Source of the DNA: a bacterium | GTDB taxonomy: Bacteria; Bacillota_I; Bacilli_A; RF39; UBA660 | Length of the DNA stretch: 41,048 nt | Assembly: GCA_029099845.1 (NCBI GenBank) | Contig: JAQXOT010000017.1 | Coordinates: 1 to 41,048, forward strand | Direction: 5' to 3' | Part shown: one piece after another, positions 16,721-26,240 of the stretch | How positions within the stretch are numbered: the first letter of the stretch is position 1 | Layout: each line of letters opens with the position of its first letter | Program-made: the position numbers and the translations under genes | Notes under the pieces: generated by a model | Databases searched by the model: none | Told to the model about the DNA's origin: nothing | The model's input: the letters and a program-made list of their open reading frames with translations, nothing else

Positions 16721-18195
16721 ATGTATATTATTAAAAATGCTTTAGTATCAATTTCTAGAAATAAAGGGAGAAATTTATTAATTGGCATTATTGTAGTTGT
16801 GATTTCTTGTGCTGCTGCTATCACTTTAGCTATTAGAAATTCAGCACAAGCCCTTATTACATCCTATGAAAATCAATATGAAGTAACTGCGACTATTGGT
16901 GTAAATCGTGAATCAATGCATAATGAAATGCAAATGGATAAAAACATGACACCTGATGAACGAGACGAAAAAAAAGATAATATGAATGAAATCTTTCAAA
17001 ATATTAGCAATATTACCATAGAAGAAATAGAAAATTATGGTACCAGTGACTATGTTAAAGACTACTATTACCAAATTAGCGTCGGAGTTAATTCTAATGA
17101 CCTAGAAAAAGCTAGTGCCACTTCCAATAACGCCCCAGGCGAAGATATGATGCGCCCTAATGGTAAAGAAAACTTTCAAAATATTTCAACTAGTGATTTT
17201 ACTTTAATTGGTTATTCCCAATTATCCGCTATGGAAGATTTTATTAATGGTAAATATTCCATAATAGAAGGTGAAATCTCCAGTGATTTAGAAGGAAACT
17301 TCTGTGTCATCAATAATGAATTAGCTAGCTTAAATGACATCTCCGTTAATGAGGAAGTAGTATTTATTGATCCAACTGATGAAAATAATACTATTACCTT
17401 AACCGTAACAGGAATTTATGAAGAAAAAACTGATGCTGCTGAATCAATGGGAATGTTTACATCATCAGCCAACACTATTATTACTAACTCAACCGTAATT
17501 AATACCTTTACAAGTAATGATAGCGAAATAAAAAAATCAATAACACCAACCTTTATTTTAAAAGATAAAGAAGTAGAAGATTCTTTTAGTGAAGAACTAA
17601 AAAATAAAGGCTTAAGTGAATACTTAACTGTATCTACAAACCTAGATCAAGTAGCAAACGCTACAAGTACTATTTCAAATGTTAACACTTTTGCTACCAC
17701 ATTCTTAGTAATTACCTTAATAATTGGTGGGGTAGTACTATTTGTAATCAATATGATAAATATTAGAGAAAGAAGATATGAAATAGGTGTTTTAAGAACA
17801 ATCGGTATGAAGAAAAGTCTCTTAACTGCCAATTTATTTCTGAAATATTAATTGTATCCTTTGCTAGTTTATTAATTGGTGCTGGCCTTGGTGCAATAAG
17901 TAGTGTCCCAGTTTCCAATTACTTATTAGAAAATGAAATTTCTAATGCATAAAACCAAAAAGCAAACATTAACGAAAACTTTGGTGGACCTAACACTGAA
18001 AATAACAAAAAATTTGAAAAAATTAATGGTGTAGCTGAAGTCCAAGCCTTCACTTCTATTAATGCTGTTGTTGATATGAAAGTATTAGGAGAATTATTAA
18101 TTCTTGGTATCATTCTAACTCTAATCAGTTCATCTGCCTCAATGATTAGCATTCAAAAATTTTCTCCATTAACAATTTTAAAGGAGCGTAGCTAA
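16721..18195 (+). pseudogene. MacB/FtsX-like ABC permease with a frameshift and a nonsense codon
   Basis: The MacB-PCD and FtsX fold is clear: an N-terminal membrane helix (about 17-38), a large extracytoplasmic domain, then helix LVITLIIGGVVLFVINMIN and IRERRYEIGVLRTIGMKKS, a typical FtsX cytoplasmic motif. At about 17829 one base is missing and the first frame ends at 17849-17851. The -1 frame continues with a membrane helix, meets an in-frame TAA at 17950-17952 (a CAA to TAA change would explain it), then runs on to the last helix and LTILKERS, ending at 18195. Two independent lesions show this gene is decaying. Its stop overlaps the start of the intact partner ATPase. Confidence 0.87.
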
Positions 18196-18872
18196 TGAAA
18201 AAAGAGATCTTAAAATTGCAAGATGTCAGTTATCGCTATGATGATGCTGATATAAATGATTATGTTTTAAAAAATATAAATTATAGTTTTGAATTAGGTA
18301 AAATTTACGCCATAAAAGGAAAAAGTGGTAGTGGAAAAACAACACTTCTTTCCCTAATTAGTGGACTAGAAACAAAATATGAAGGAACCATTACTTATGA
18401 TGATAAAGACCTAAAAAAAATAGACTTAGATAAATATAGAAACACATACATCGGTATCGTATTTCAAAGTTATAACTTACTACCACATTTAACAGCCATC
18501 GAAAACATCATTCTTTCTATGGAAATAAGTAATATAAAAGGTATAGATAAACATAAAAAGGCTCTTGAACTGATGAAAAGTGTCGGTTTAAATGAATCAT
18601 TCGCCAATAGACGAGTCTTAAAATTATCAGGAGGGGAGCAACAACGTATCGCAATTGCTAGAAGTCTTTCCTATAATCCAAATATTATAATAGCTGATGA
18701 ACCAACCGGTAATTTAGACAAAGAAACAGAAGACGAAATCCTAAAAATATTTAAAGATCTAGCTCACCAAGAAAATAAATGTATAATAATTGTTACACAC
18801 TCTAAAAATGTTTGTGATAACGTTGACGTTGTCTATGATTTAAAAAAGACAATAGATACTAAGAAAAAATAA
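18195..18872 (+). CDS. MacB/LolD-type ABC transporter ATPase
   Basis: A 225-residue ATPase, intact. Walker A GKSGSGKTT is at about 40-48, the Q-loop at VFQSYNLLPHLTA, the signature LSGGEQQRIAIARS, Walker B NIIIADEPTGNLD and the switch VTHSKN. This is the pattern of ATPases paired with MacB/FtsX permeases, which work as mechanotransmission machines in peptide resistance or lipoprotein handling. GGAG lies ten bases before the ATG. The upstream permease is broken, so this ATPase may have no partner in the window. Confidence 0.92.
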   Translation: MKKEILKLQDVSYRYDDADINDYVLKNINYSFELGKIYAIKGKSGSGKTTLLSLISGLETKYEGTITYDDKDLKKIDLDKYRNTYIGIVFQSYNLLPHLTAIENIILSMEISNIKGIDKHKKALELMKSVGLNESFANRRVLKLSGGEQQRIAIARSLSYNPNIIIADEPTGNLDKETEDEILKIFKDLAHQENKCIIIVTHSKNVCDNVDVVYDLKKTIDTKKK

Positions 18873-18904
18873 TAAAGATACACATTAATTATCTTTTAAT
18901 ATAT

Positions 18905-18948
18905 AACCTATCAAGTAAAAAAATTACTTTATAGGTTTTTCTTTTTTT
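18905..18948 (+). terminator. Terminator after the MacB-like module
   Basis: AACCTATCAAGTAA pairs imperfectly with TTACTTTATAGGTT, followed by a long T-rich tract. It ends the cluster that began at 11.1 kb. Confidence 0.75.
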
Positions 18949-19053
18949 AAAATCATAATACACAAAAAAACAAATAAAGAAAAAATTATCTTAACCATAA
19001 TTTTTTTATAAATAACTTTTATTTTAGCATATAAATTATTAGGAGGAAATTAA

Positions 19054-19956
19054 ATGAATAATAACGACTATATAAGACTATCTCTGGAACTCCATTTATT
19101 TTTTGATCGCATAATGAAAGAACACAGCTTTTTTCTAGAGGCCTCTTTCTTAGAAAAAAATAAAAACTATCAACAAATTGCCAGAGAATTTCAAATATCT
19201 TTTTCAAATATTTTAAAAAATATAATTTATCTAGCTACTGGTAATATAAGTAAAGACTTACTATTCGCTAACGAAATCATTACTAAAAATACAATGCAAG
19301 CAGAAATTAAAACTATCAATTTATCAGGAATATATATTGATACTTCTCTAACCCAAAGTGAGTTTAACTTAAAAGACGGCTTACCAACTGCCAGTAGTAA
19401 ACTAGTCACATCAATTAGTAATATTAATAGACAAACTATAAATCTCGTTAAAAGATTAATAGATTTTAAAAATGATATTTTAAATAATGTTTTATCATGT
19501 AAACTATATACAACTAATTATCCTTTATTAATAACTCATATTACCAATGAGGCTAAAATGTATTTAACTTTACTAAGTAAAATAGAAGAAAGAAAATTTC
19601 TTAATAAAAATGAACTACTAGAACAAGAAATATTTTGGAATAATATTATGAAAGAACATGCTGAATTTATTAGTGACCTATTAGATCCAAGTGAAGAAGA
19701 TTTAATTAATACAGCTAATAAATTTAAAGAAGAATATCAACGAATTCTAAAAAATTATAATAATGATAAAGAATATTTAACTAATATTAGTTTAAATAAA
19801 ACAATAGACTTTAGAAACTTTAAACAATCAGGAGAAGAGGGAATATTAAATTGTCAAATCAAAAGTATCATTATTCCTTTATTAGCAGATCATATTTTAA
19901 GAGAAGCTAACCACTTTATTAGGATCCTAAATCAATTAAATACACAAATGGTATAA
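19054..19956 (+). CDS. DUF2935 protein (helical-bundle, possible metal binding)
   Basis: A 300-residue protein matching the DUF2935 family known from Bacillus and Clostridium. It consists of two similar helical halves: LELHLFFDRIMKEHSFFLEASF near the start and FWNNIMKEHAEFISDLLD near 190, each with an EH pair, plus ITNEAKMYL and ADHILREANHF. The regular His and Glu placement resembles ferritin-like four-helix bundles, suggesting a bound metal ion. Function is not established. AGGAGG lies seven bases before the ATG. It is a single-gene unit between two terminators. Confidence 0.82.
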   Translation: MNNNDYIRLSLELHLFFDRIMKEHSFFLEASFLEKNKNYQQIAREFQISFSNILKNIIYLATGNISKDLLFANEIITKNTMQAEIKTINLSGIYIDTSLTQSEFNLKDGLPTASSKLVTSISNINRQTINLVKRLIDFKNDILNNVLSCKLYTTNYPLLITHITNEAKMYLTLLSKIEERKFLNKNELLEQEIFWNNIMKEHAEFISDLLDPSEEDLINTANKFKEEYQRILKNYNNDKEYLTNISLNKTIDFRNFKQSGEEGILNCQIKSIIIPLLADHILREANHFIRILNQLNTQMV

Positions 19957-19959
19957 ATG

Positions 19960-19986
19960 AACTAGGTAATAGGCCTAGTTTTATTA
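19960..19986 (+). terminator. Terminator after the DUF2935 gene
   Basis: AACTAGG pairs with CCTAGTT over a seven-base loop, then a T-rich tail. Confidence 0.65.
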
Positions 19987-20090
19987 TTAACTAAAATAAT
20001 CAATGAAAATAATTTGCTAATTTAAGTTGTAGTAAATATCTTTTTACTATTGTATAATAAATACAAGAGTAAAGTTGAAAGGGTGATATT

Positions 20091-21269
20091 ATGCTTAATG
20101 GAGCCATCTCAATTATAAGAGAATACCAAGCAGGGAAACTATATAAATTTAATGGCTATAATGCTTATGTTCCCAATAATTATAGTGAAAACACTCCTGT
20201 TATGTACTATTTATGTGGCGATGGTGGACAATCTGCATATGAGACACCCTTTGCTGTTGGGGGAAATTTTGATACTGAATTTAGAGAGAAAAACGCTCAA
20301 TCAATAGTTATTCAAGTCCCAAGAAATGTTGACTATGACCCTGATACCAAAACAAGAATTTCATATTTATCGGGTCAACAGGCTAATATATATGTTGAAG
20401 ATATTAAAAAAAATCTTGGACTTAGTGGTAACATGACTGTAGCTATTTCTCATAGTGGTTCAGCCGGTGATGCATCTATAGCTGCCTTGAAATTATTATC
20501 TGACAATAAAGAGGAATCTCCACCAATTATAAATGTAGTAATGGATGGTTATATTCCCGCTTCATATTGGCAATCAACAGGCTACACAGAAAAGTTCAAA
20601 GAAAATAACTCTATATTCTTATTATTTGCTCAAAATCAAACGACAACAACAGCAAAAAATTATTATCCCGCTTATCTCCAACTAGCTAGCCAAGGCGTAA
20701 ACACTATTATATTTGAAGATAATGCTAATGAAGAAGGTAGACCAAGATCCCATACAGAAATGAGTGATGCTTTTACCGAACTAGGTATTTATGATTATTT
20801 ATCTTCCAGTGGTACCATCGATTTTAGTCAATTTAAAAGTATTAGAGCATTTATTAACGGTCAAGAAATTGCTCTTGACTTGTCAAAAATTGATAATATC
20901 AATAAACTATATTCATTTTTTGGAATAGATACTAGTAAATATCACCTTGCTACATCATTTAGTAATCTTGAATTATCAAAACTAAAGAATTTTTTACTAG
21001 AATCAGATAAAAATCATTTATCAACATCTCTTAATAGAATTAGAGCAGCCATTAGAAAAACTAGCTACCTTACAACTAATTTATCTAACCAAGGATTTAG
21101 TAGTACAACCCAAGTACCAACACAAATAAACACATGCATTACTAATTATTTTAATAATGTTACAACAATACTAACAAACATTGCAAAACTAACTGATTCA
21201 GTAGCTGAAATTCATGAAAACTACGTTAAATGTGACGAAAAACTAACCAAAGAAGTTACCAACAAATAA
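20091..21269 (+). CDS. Alpha/beta-hydrolase-like protein with a helical C-terminal tail, unknown
   Basis: I do not recognise the family. The 392-residue product has two parts. Residues 1-240 look like an esterase fold: VMYYLCGDGGQ (about 37-47, possible oxyanion region), a nucleophile-elbow-like ISHSGSAG with Ser122, VVMDGY after it, FEDNA near 208-212, and His221 in RSHTE, an order that fits Ser-Asp-His. Residues about 300-390 are a Ser/Thr/Asn-rich helical hairpin resembling the small helical domains of type VII secretion substrates. No signal peptide is present. AAGGGTG lies upstream of the ATG. It is flanked by terminators and stands alone. A secreted or cell-associated esterase is possible but not shown. 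Confidence 0.65.
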   Translation: MLNGAISIIREYQAGKLYKFNGYNAYVPNNYSENTPVMYYLCGDGGQSAYETPFAVGGNFDTEFREKNAQSIVIQVPRNVDYDPDTKTRISYLSGQQANIYVEDIKKNLGLSGNMTVAISHSGSAGDASIAALKLLSDNKEESPPIINVVMDGYIPASYWQSTGYTEKFKENNSIFLLFAQNQTTTTAKNYYPAYLQLASQGVNTIIFEDNANEEGRPRSHTEMSDAFTELGIYDYLSSSGTIDFSQFKSIRAFINGQEIALDLSKIDNINKLYSFFGIDTSKYHLATSFSNLELSKLKNFLLESDKNHLSTSLNRIRAAIRKTSYLTTNLSNQGFSSTTQVPTQINTCITNYFNNVTTILTNIAKLTDSVAEIHENYVKCDEKLTKEVTNK

Positions 21270-21304
21270 AAGTACGACTTGCTTTCGGCTCGTCGTACTT
21301 TTAT
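21268..21304. terminator. Bidirectional terminator between convergent genes
   Basis: AAAAGTACGAC pairs with GTCGTACTTTT around a 13-base loop. Poly-A on one side and poly-T on the other let it serve both the 20091 gene (+) and the YdcF gene (-), which converge here. Confidence 0.9.
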
Positions 21305-21325
21305 TATTAAACTATAATTAATAAC

Positions 21326-21937
21326 CTAACTAATTTTAATATCATCAATTAACTTTTTCTTAAATAAACTTCTTAACAGTAAGCCCTCCAGTCTAATAGT
21401 ATAGCGTCCTTTAAAACTTTTTTTCCACATATCCTTATCAGTTTTACCATCCATAACGCTACAAGTAATAAACTTTGAGTCCTTAAAAAAATACTTAAAT
21501 AATTCTTTTGCTCTTTTCATATGAAAATCAGAAGTTATCAAAGTAAAAGATATCCCCTTTAAATCCATTTTCTCTTTTAATAAATGATAGCTATATAAAA
21601 AGTTCTCATAAGTATTTCTAGACTTATCCTCAACTAAAATATCTTCATCTAAAAGACCTAAAGACAATAAATAATCTTTCATTGCTTGTGCTTCCGTAAT
21701 CGTCCTTTTTAAATTAAAGTGTCCAATACCACCAGAAACTAAAATCTTTTTAATTATACCTTTTTTATATAATTCAAAAGCCTTATTAACTCTATCAGGA
21801 ATCATAGAAACTCCACCTAAAACAATTCCAATATCAGCACTAACTAATTTACCATCTCGACAAAACACTAACTTTTCCAACGAGGTAGAATCTAATTTAA
21901 ATAAAATATCACTATATTTTAAATTTGATAAATACAT
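21326..21937 (-). CDS. YdcF/SanA-like (DUF218) protein
   Basis: A 203-residue protein of the DUF218/YdcF family. Motifs: LGGVSMIPDRVNKAFELY, ILVSGGIGHFN, TEAQAMKDYLLSLG, VEDKSRNTYENF and LITSDFHMKRA. Family members such as SanA and ElyC are tied to envelope integrity in Gram-negatives, and YdcF binds S-adenosylmethionine. The role here is unknown. There is no N-terminal membrane helix, unlike many relatives, so it is probably cytoplasmic. AGGAGG and a consensus promoter lie just upstream on the minus strand. Confidence 0.85.
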   Translation of the reverse strand: MYLSNLKYSDILFKLDSTSLEKLVFCRDGKLVSADIGIVLGGVSMIPDRVNKAFELYKKGIIKKILVSGGIGHFNLKRTITEAQAMKDYLLSLGLLDEDILVEDKSRNTYENFLYSYHLLKEKMDLKGISFTLITSDFHMKRAKELFKYFFKDSKFITCSVMDGKTDKDMWKKSFKGRYTIRLEGLLLRSLFKKKLIDDIKIS

Positions 21938-21955
21938 ATAATACCTCCTAATAAA

Positions 21956-21984
21956 ATTTTAAAATAATTAGATTAAAGTGTCAA
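21956..21984 (-). promoter_or_regulatory. Promoter of the YdcF-like gene
   Basis: Read on the minus strand: TTGACA (21984-21979), 17 bases, TAAAAT (21961-21956). A near-consensus sigma-A promoter about 20 bases before the start. Confidence 0.75.
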
Positions 21985-22090
21985 TTTAGTAAAAAATATT
22001 ATCATAAATAAGAATATTTATTAGTGTTATTTGACGTTATCTCTTTTCTTTAACACTCATATCATACCATAAGAATGGTAGTGATATTTA

Positions 22091-23032
22091 ATGATTTCCT
22101 TTTTAATTTTTCTTTTTATCATTAGCTTATTTTTTAAAATATTATTACAATTAATTGTTAAAAAATATGGAAAATTTTCCTATGATGGCTTTCATGCGGC
22201 AGGTTTTATTTATGATGCCAAAAAAGATTTATTTTATACTGATCACGAAGCATGGCAAAAAAACTTTGGTTACACTCATGCCTATGATGTTTTTGCTCCC
22301 TTATTTAGAATGATTATTGATACAGAACCTATAAAATTTAAATATAATAATAAAAACTGGTTAATAACTTTTTGGAAAGGCCAATATGGTATCGCAACAG
22401 GTGCTGAGGTTGGAGTCTATTATACTAATTCTAAAGAAATAAATAAAAAAACACTCTACTTTCCAGTTAGTGAAAAAGATATGTTAGATATTAATATAAC
22501 TTTATATAAAAATAACCAAATATTAGCCTCATCCCACGCTAAACATTGGTGGTTAGCTATCTTCAAACTAGGTCATTTTAGTAAACCTAAAGACTTAACT
22601 ATGGACATAAAAATTACTTTTCCAAACTTAGAAATGCTAAACGCTTTTCTTGCATCATTTAAAAAAATAGGTTATAAAGAAAAAAATTACAATGTTCATA
22701 ATACCACTTTTTCTTTTAAATACACTAAACCTCATACCCCTAAAGTTTGGACTAGAACTTGGTATACAGACTTTATTAGACAATTACTTAACCAACATAA
22801 TGTAAACTTATATAATGAATATTTAAAAGACTTAATTGAAAATGATCAAATAGATGATTCTCTAACTTCTAAAAATAAAAACTTAATAATGATAAATGAT
22901 TTAATACCTAGAGTAACTAAAAATAGTAAAACTAAAGATCAAAATCTAAACCAAAGAACTAGTAAAACTAACTCAAATATAATTTTACTTAATAGTAATG
23001 TTTATTCAGAAGTTAAGGGTAAAAGAATATGA
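22091..23032 (+). CDS. DUF4474 domain protein, membrane anchored
   Basis: A 313-residue protein with an N-terminal membrane helix (about 2-22) and then the DUF4474 domain: YDGFHAAGFIYDAKKDLFYT, WQKNFGYTHAYDVFAPL, MIIDTEPIKF, WLITFWKGQYGIATGAEVGV. This invariant Trp/Tyr-rich core is characteristic and probably forms a binding pocket. The family has no known function. A hydrophilic C-terminal tail of about 80 residues follows. The stop TGA overlaps the next gene's ATG by four bases, so the two are translationally coupled. The 153 bases before it, shared with the divergent YdcF gene, hold no other gene. Confidence 0.8.
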   Translation: MISFLIFLFIISLFFKILLQLIVKKYGKFSYDGFHAAGFIYDAKKDLFYTDHEAWQKNFGYTHAYDVFAPLFRMIIDTEPIKFKYNNKNWLITFWKGQYGIATGAEVGVYYTNSKEINKKTLYFPVSEKDMLDINITLYKNNQILASSHAKHWWLAIFKLGHFSKPKDLTMDIKITFPNLEMLNAFLASFKKIGYKEKNYNVHNTTFSFKYTKPHTPKVWTRTWYTDFIRQLLNQHNVNLYNEYLKDLIENDQIDDSLTSKNKNLIMINDLIPRVTKNSKTKDQNLNQRTSKTNSNIILLNSNVYSEVKGKRI

Positions 23033-23922
23033 GTAAAAAATTAAATAATCTTTTTCAAAACTCTCCTAAAATAAGTATTAATGATGCCAGCAAAATAGTT
23101 ATTATGAGTGATTGCCATCGTGGCTCTGGAGATAGTTTTGATAACTTTTTAAAGAATCAAAATATCTACAAATCAGCACTAATTTATTACTACAGTAGAG
23201 GTTATACCTATATAGAATTAGGTGATGGTGATGAAATGTGGGAAGTTAATGATTATAAAGACATTATTGATGTTCATATAGAAATATATAAATTATTAAA
23301 AAAGTTTCATGACTCTAATCGCTTAATAATGATATATGGTAATCATGATATTTCTAAAAAATCTCCTCTCATTTTAGAAAAATATTTTTATAAATATTAT
23401 AATAAATTAACCAAAACTGAAGAATTATTACTAAATAATCTAACTGTAAAAGAATCTTTAATTTTAGAATATAAAGGAAATGATATTTTCCTATTACATG
23501 GTCATCAAGCCGACTTTCTTAATAGTACACTTTTAAAATTATCTCGTTTTCTTGTCCGAAACGTATGGAAAAATCTTGAAAATATAGGCCTAAATGATCC
23601 TACTAGTGCGGCTAAAAACTATCAAGTAACCAAAAAAACTGAAAAAAAATTACAAAAGTGGAGTATTAAAAATAATAAAATTATTATAGCTGGTCATACT
23701 CACCGAGCCACCTTTCCCATAATTGGTCAAAGTCTATATTTTAATGATGGTAGTTGTATTCATCCTAATGGTATTACTGCCATAGAAATAGAAAATGGCA
23801 AGATTACACTTGTTAAATGGAATTTTGCAGTAAATAAAGACAAAATCCTTACTGCTAGTAGGAATATACTAGCTGGAGAAGAAATAATTACCAGTTTTTT
23901 TACCTCACATAAAAGTAGATAA
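23029..23922 (+). CDS. Calcineurin-like metallophosphoesterase
   Basis: A 297-residue phosphoesterase with the complete metal site: SDCHRG (Asp28, His30), ELGDGDE (65-66), YGNHD (104-107), LLHGHQAD and AGHTHRA. The arrangement resembles UDP-2,3-diacylglucosamine hydrolase (LpxH)-like proteins, but a lipid A pathway is not expected in this organism and none is seen, so the substrate is unknown. No signal peptide is seen. It is coupled to the DUF4474 gene by a four-base overlap. Confidence 0.88.
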   Translation: MSKKLNNLFQNSPKISINDASKIVIMSDCHRGSGDSFDNFLKNQNIYKSALIYYYSRGYTYIELGDGDEMWEVNDYKDIIDVHIEIYKLLKKFHDSNRLIMIYGNHDISKKSPLILEKYFYKYYNKLTKTEELLLNNLTVKESLILEYKGNDIFLLHGHQADFLNSTLLKLSRFLVRNVWKNLENIGLNDPTSAAKNYQVTKKTEKKLQKWSIKNNKIIIAGHTHRATFPIIGQSLYFNDGSCIHPNGITAIEIENGKITLVKWNFAVNKDKILTASRNILAGEEIITSFFTSHKSR

Positions 23923-23953
23923 GTTATTTTGAAATATAGCAAAATATCCATAC

Positions 23954-23982
23954 TTCAAATTATCTAAAATATATGCTAAAAT
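23954..23982 (+). promoter_or_regulatory. Promoter of the HExxH protein gene
   Basis: TTCAAA, 17 bases, TAAAAT with a TG at the extended -10 position. It lies about 24 bases before the ATG at 24006. Confidence 0.55.
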
Positions 23983-24005
23983 AATATTTGAATAGGAGAG
24001 TAAAT

Positions 24006-25807
24006 ATGGATAAAATTAAGATTAAAGATTTTATAACAGCATATTCAAATGCTCTTGATTTAGATGATAACATAGAAGAAGTCATTAGAGAATTATTTCT
24101 AAATATGAAAAAATTGTTCCCAGTATTCCCGCTTCATTAGATGAAAGTAGCGATGTATATATTATTAAACCAGTTAATGGCTATTTTTCCACGGAAGATT
24201 TTTTTCTCAACAGATTAATGCGAAATATATGGGCAGTTTCCAAATCTACTAACGATGCAATAGACCAAGGCTTTTTTGGTACTTCTTCTAAAGGACAGTT
24301 CTTTCCAGAATATCAAGAAGTTATGCTTAATCAAGCCAAGATCGACTCACAATTAGATTATTGCGAAAAGTACTTCAATTCAAAAGCAAACTTTTTAGAA
24401 TTACAAAAATCTGCCGCTAAAAAAGTTGTTATGCACGAATTCGAACATGGACTTCAAACTAGGTATGATCATGAATTAGATCAAAGATTTAGGCATTCTT
24501 ATGAAAATATTTCCAATGAGTTAGCAAAAATGCCACAATACCGAGGCATGATTAGATTATATGAAGAAATTCCCAAAGAAATAGGTGCCGGCTCCGTATA
24601 CTTATCAACAGGGTGTCATATTAGTTCAAGGCTCGAGCAACCTGGGGTTAAGACCTATCGTAAGATAGACGGGGTTGATAATCTAAATGAAATATTAAAT
24701 GAAACAGAATCACTAGAAATGGCTAGGCAAAAAACATATTTATATTCTTTGATTGGAAAAGACGGCAATTGCTTTCCCTTAAGAAACCCAGAAAGCAGTA
24801 ACGATGTAATTACTAATTATGGTAATTTATTTAAAATAGTTTTTGGAGGTAAAAATACCTTTAACTTAATGTATATAGATCCAATCAGTGCTTTCCAAGA
24901 TTTTAATAATTTGTATAATGACGTCTTTCAAAATATATATAATAGTGATAAAGATGCTTCAGAATTATTTATGAGAGCAATTACAGATATAAAGCAAAAT
25001 AAAACTGAAACTAGTCATTTGACATTATGCTTAGCTTTATCCAAATGTCTAGAAAAAAAGCTAGAAACTTTGTATAATAATAGTCATATTAGTAATCAAG
25101 AGCTACTCGGCTTAATAAAAAGCTTTGAAAGCTATTGCATTACTAATAAAGATGAACAAAAAAAATTAGCATTAGCTCATCAACAGGTTCTAGAACATTT
25201 AAAACAAGAAATAAATGAGCGAGATATTTCTAATATTCAAAAGTCTTCAGTAGAGTATTCTACCACACCAATCACTAAAAGTATTCCAACCTTTACTGAG
25301 CTAAAGGAATGTACAAAAAGATACGAATTAGCTTCAATTGAAAATAATAGGCCCCAAATTAAAGATCTTAAGACTGGTGAAGTAGTAAGTGATGAAAATA
25401 CAATCGAACTCGCAACTTTTGCCAACATTTGGCTAACATCAGCCGGAATAAAATGGACTGAAACTGACGTAAGAAAAGGGGATACATATGCTTACAATGA
25501 TGGAGCCAAATCAGTATATAATTATTTTATAGAAGAAGTTAAAAATAATTTAGAAAACACTGGAAACATTGATTCAATTTCTATTTTTGAAAATGCTGAA
25601 GATTTAAGTTATAAGTACAGTAAAGAAATAATTACTAACTTATTTAGAAGTACTTATCAATCTGAATTTATCAACCAGTTTTTTAGAGCCAGAATAGATA
25701 CTGCTAAACTACAAACAGAAAACGTTCAACCTCTATATGATCAAATGTATGCTGAATCAATCTCTAAAAAAGAGTCCAATCGTCAAGATAAAAAACAAAT
25801 GAGTTAA
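24006..25807 (+). pseudogene. Putative zinc metallopeptidase (HEFEH) of unknown family, frameshifted
   Basis: ATG at 24006 has a good AGGAG site and opens a frame that ends at TAG 24138. The -1 frame goes on without a stop to 25807. A run of six A at 24108-24113 is the likely place of one lost A. Repaired, the protein has about 600 residues. A zinc-protease motif VVMHEFEHGLQ lies near residue 145, followed by an Arg/Asp/His-rich stretch and EEIPKEIGAGSVYL, where a third ligand may be. The C-terminal 400 residues are helical and polar and match nothing I recognise. No signal peptide or membrane helix is visible. If the frame break is real, translation could only begin internally, for example at 24218, still including HEFEH. 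Confidence 0.7.
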
Positions 25808-25858
25808 AAATAAGTTATAAAAATATAATTATATCAAAAACAAGAAAGGAAAATTAAT

Positions 25859-26239
25859 ATGCAAGAAAAAATAAAATTTTATAAATGCCCAATATGTGGC
25901 AATGTAGTAGAAGTAGTAGAAGGAGATATAAATCATATTACCTGCTGTGGTAAAAAAATGGAAGAACTAGTTGCTAATAGTTTTGATGCTTCAGTAGAAA
26001 AACACGTTCCAATCTATGAACAAGATAATGATGAAATTATAGTTAAAATAGGGAAAACAGAACATCCTATGGAAAATGTTCACTATATAATGTGGATTGC
26101 TCAAGTAACAGAAAATAGGGTAGTTCGAGTAAAATTATCTCCAGAAGAAAAACCAGAAGCTAAGTTTAGATACATCAAAGGTTCAACTATATATGCTTAC
26201 TGTAATAAACATGATTTATGGAAAAAAGAAGTAAAATAA
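25859..26239 (+). CDS. dfx: Desulfoferrodoxin (superoxide reductase)
   Basis: A 126-residue two-centre superoxide reductase, which reduces superoxide to hydrogen peroxide in the cytoplasm of anaerobes. The N-terminal desulforedoxin domain has Cys10, Cys13, Cys29 and Cys30. The catalytic centre II has His49 (EKHVPIYE), His69, His75, Cys115 and His118 (CNKHDLW), at the standard spacing. AAAGGAAA lies upstream of the ATG. The MazG-like gene begins two bases after the stop, so the two are cotranscribed. It indicates an anaerobic lifestyle. Confidence 0.95.
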   Translation: MQEKIKFYKCPICGNVVEVVEGDINHITCCGKKMEELVANSFDASVEKHVPIYEQDNDEIIVKIGKTEHPMENVHYIMWIAQVTENRVVRVKLSPEEKPEAKFRYIKGSTIYAYCNKHDLWKKEVK

Positions 26240-26240
26240 T

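Noticed and set aside
23029-23922. Calling the phosphoesterase lpxH
   Set aside because: The fold motifs are similar but no lipid A genes are present and the organism appears to be a Bacillota member.
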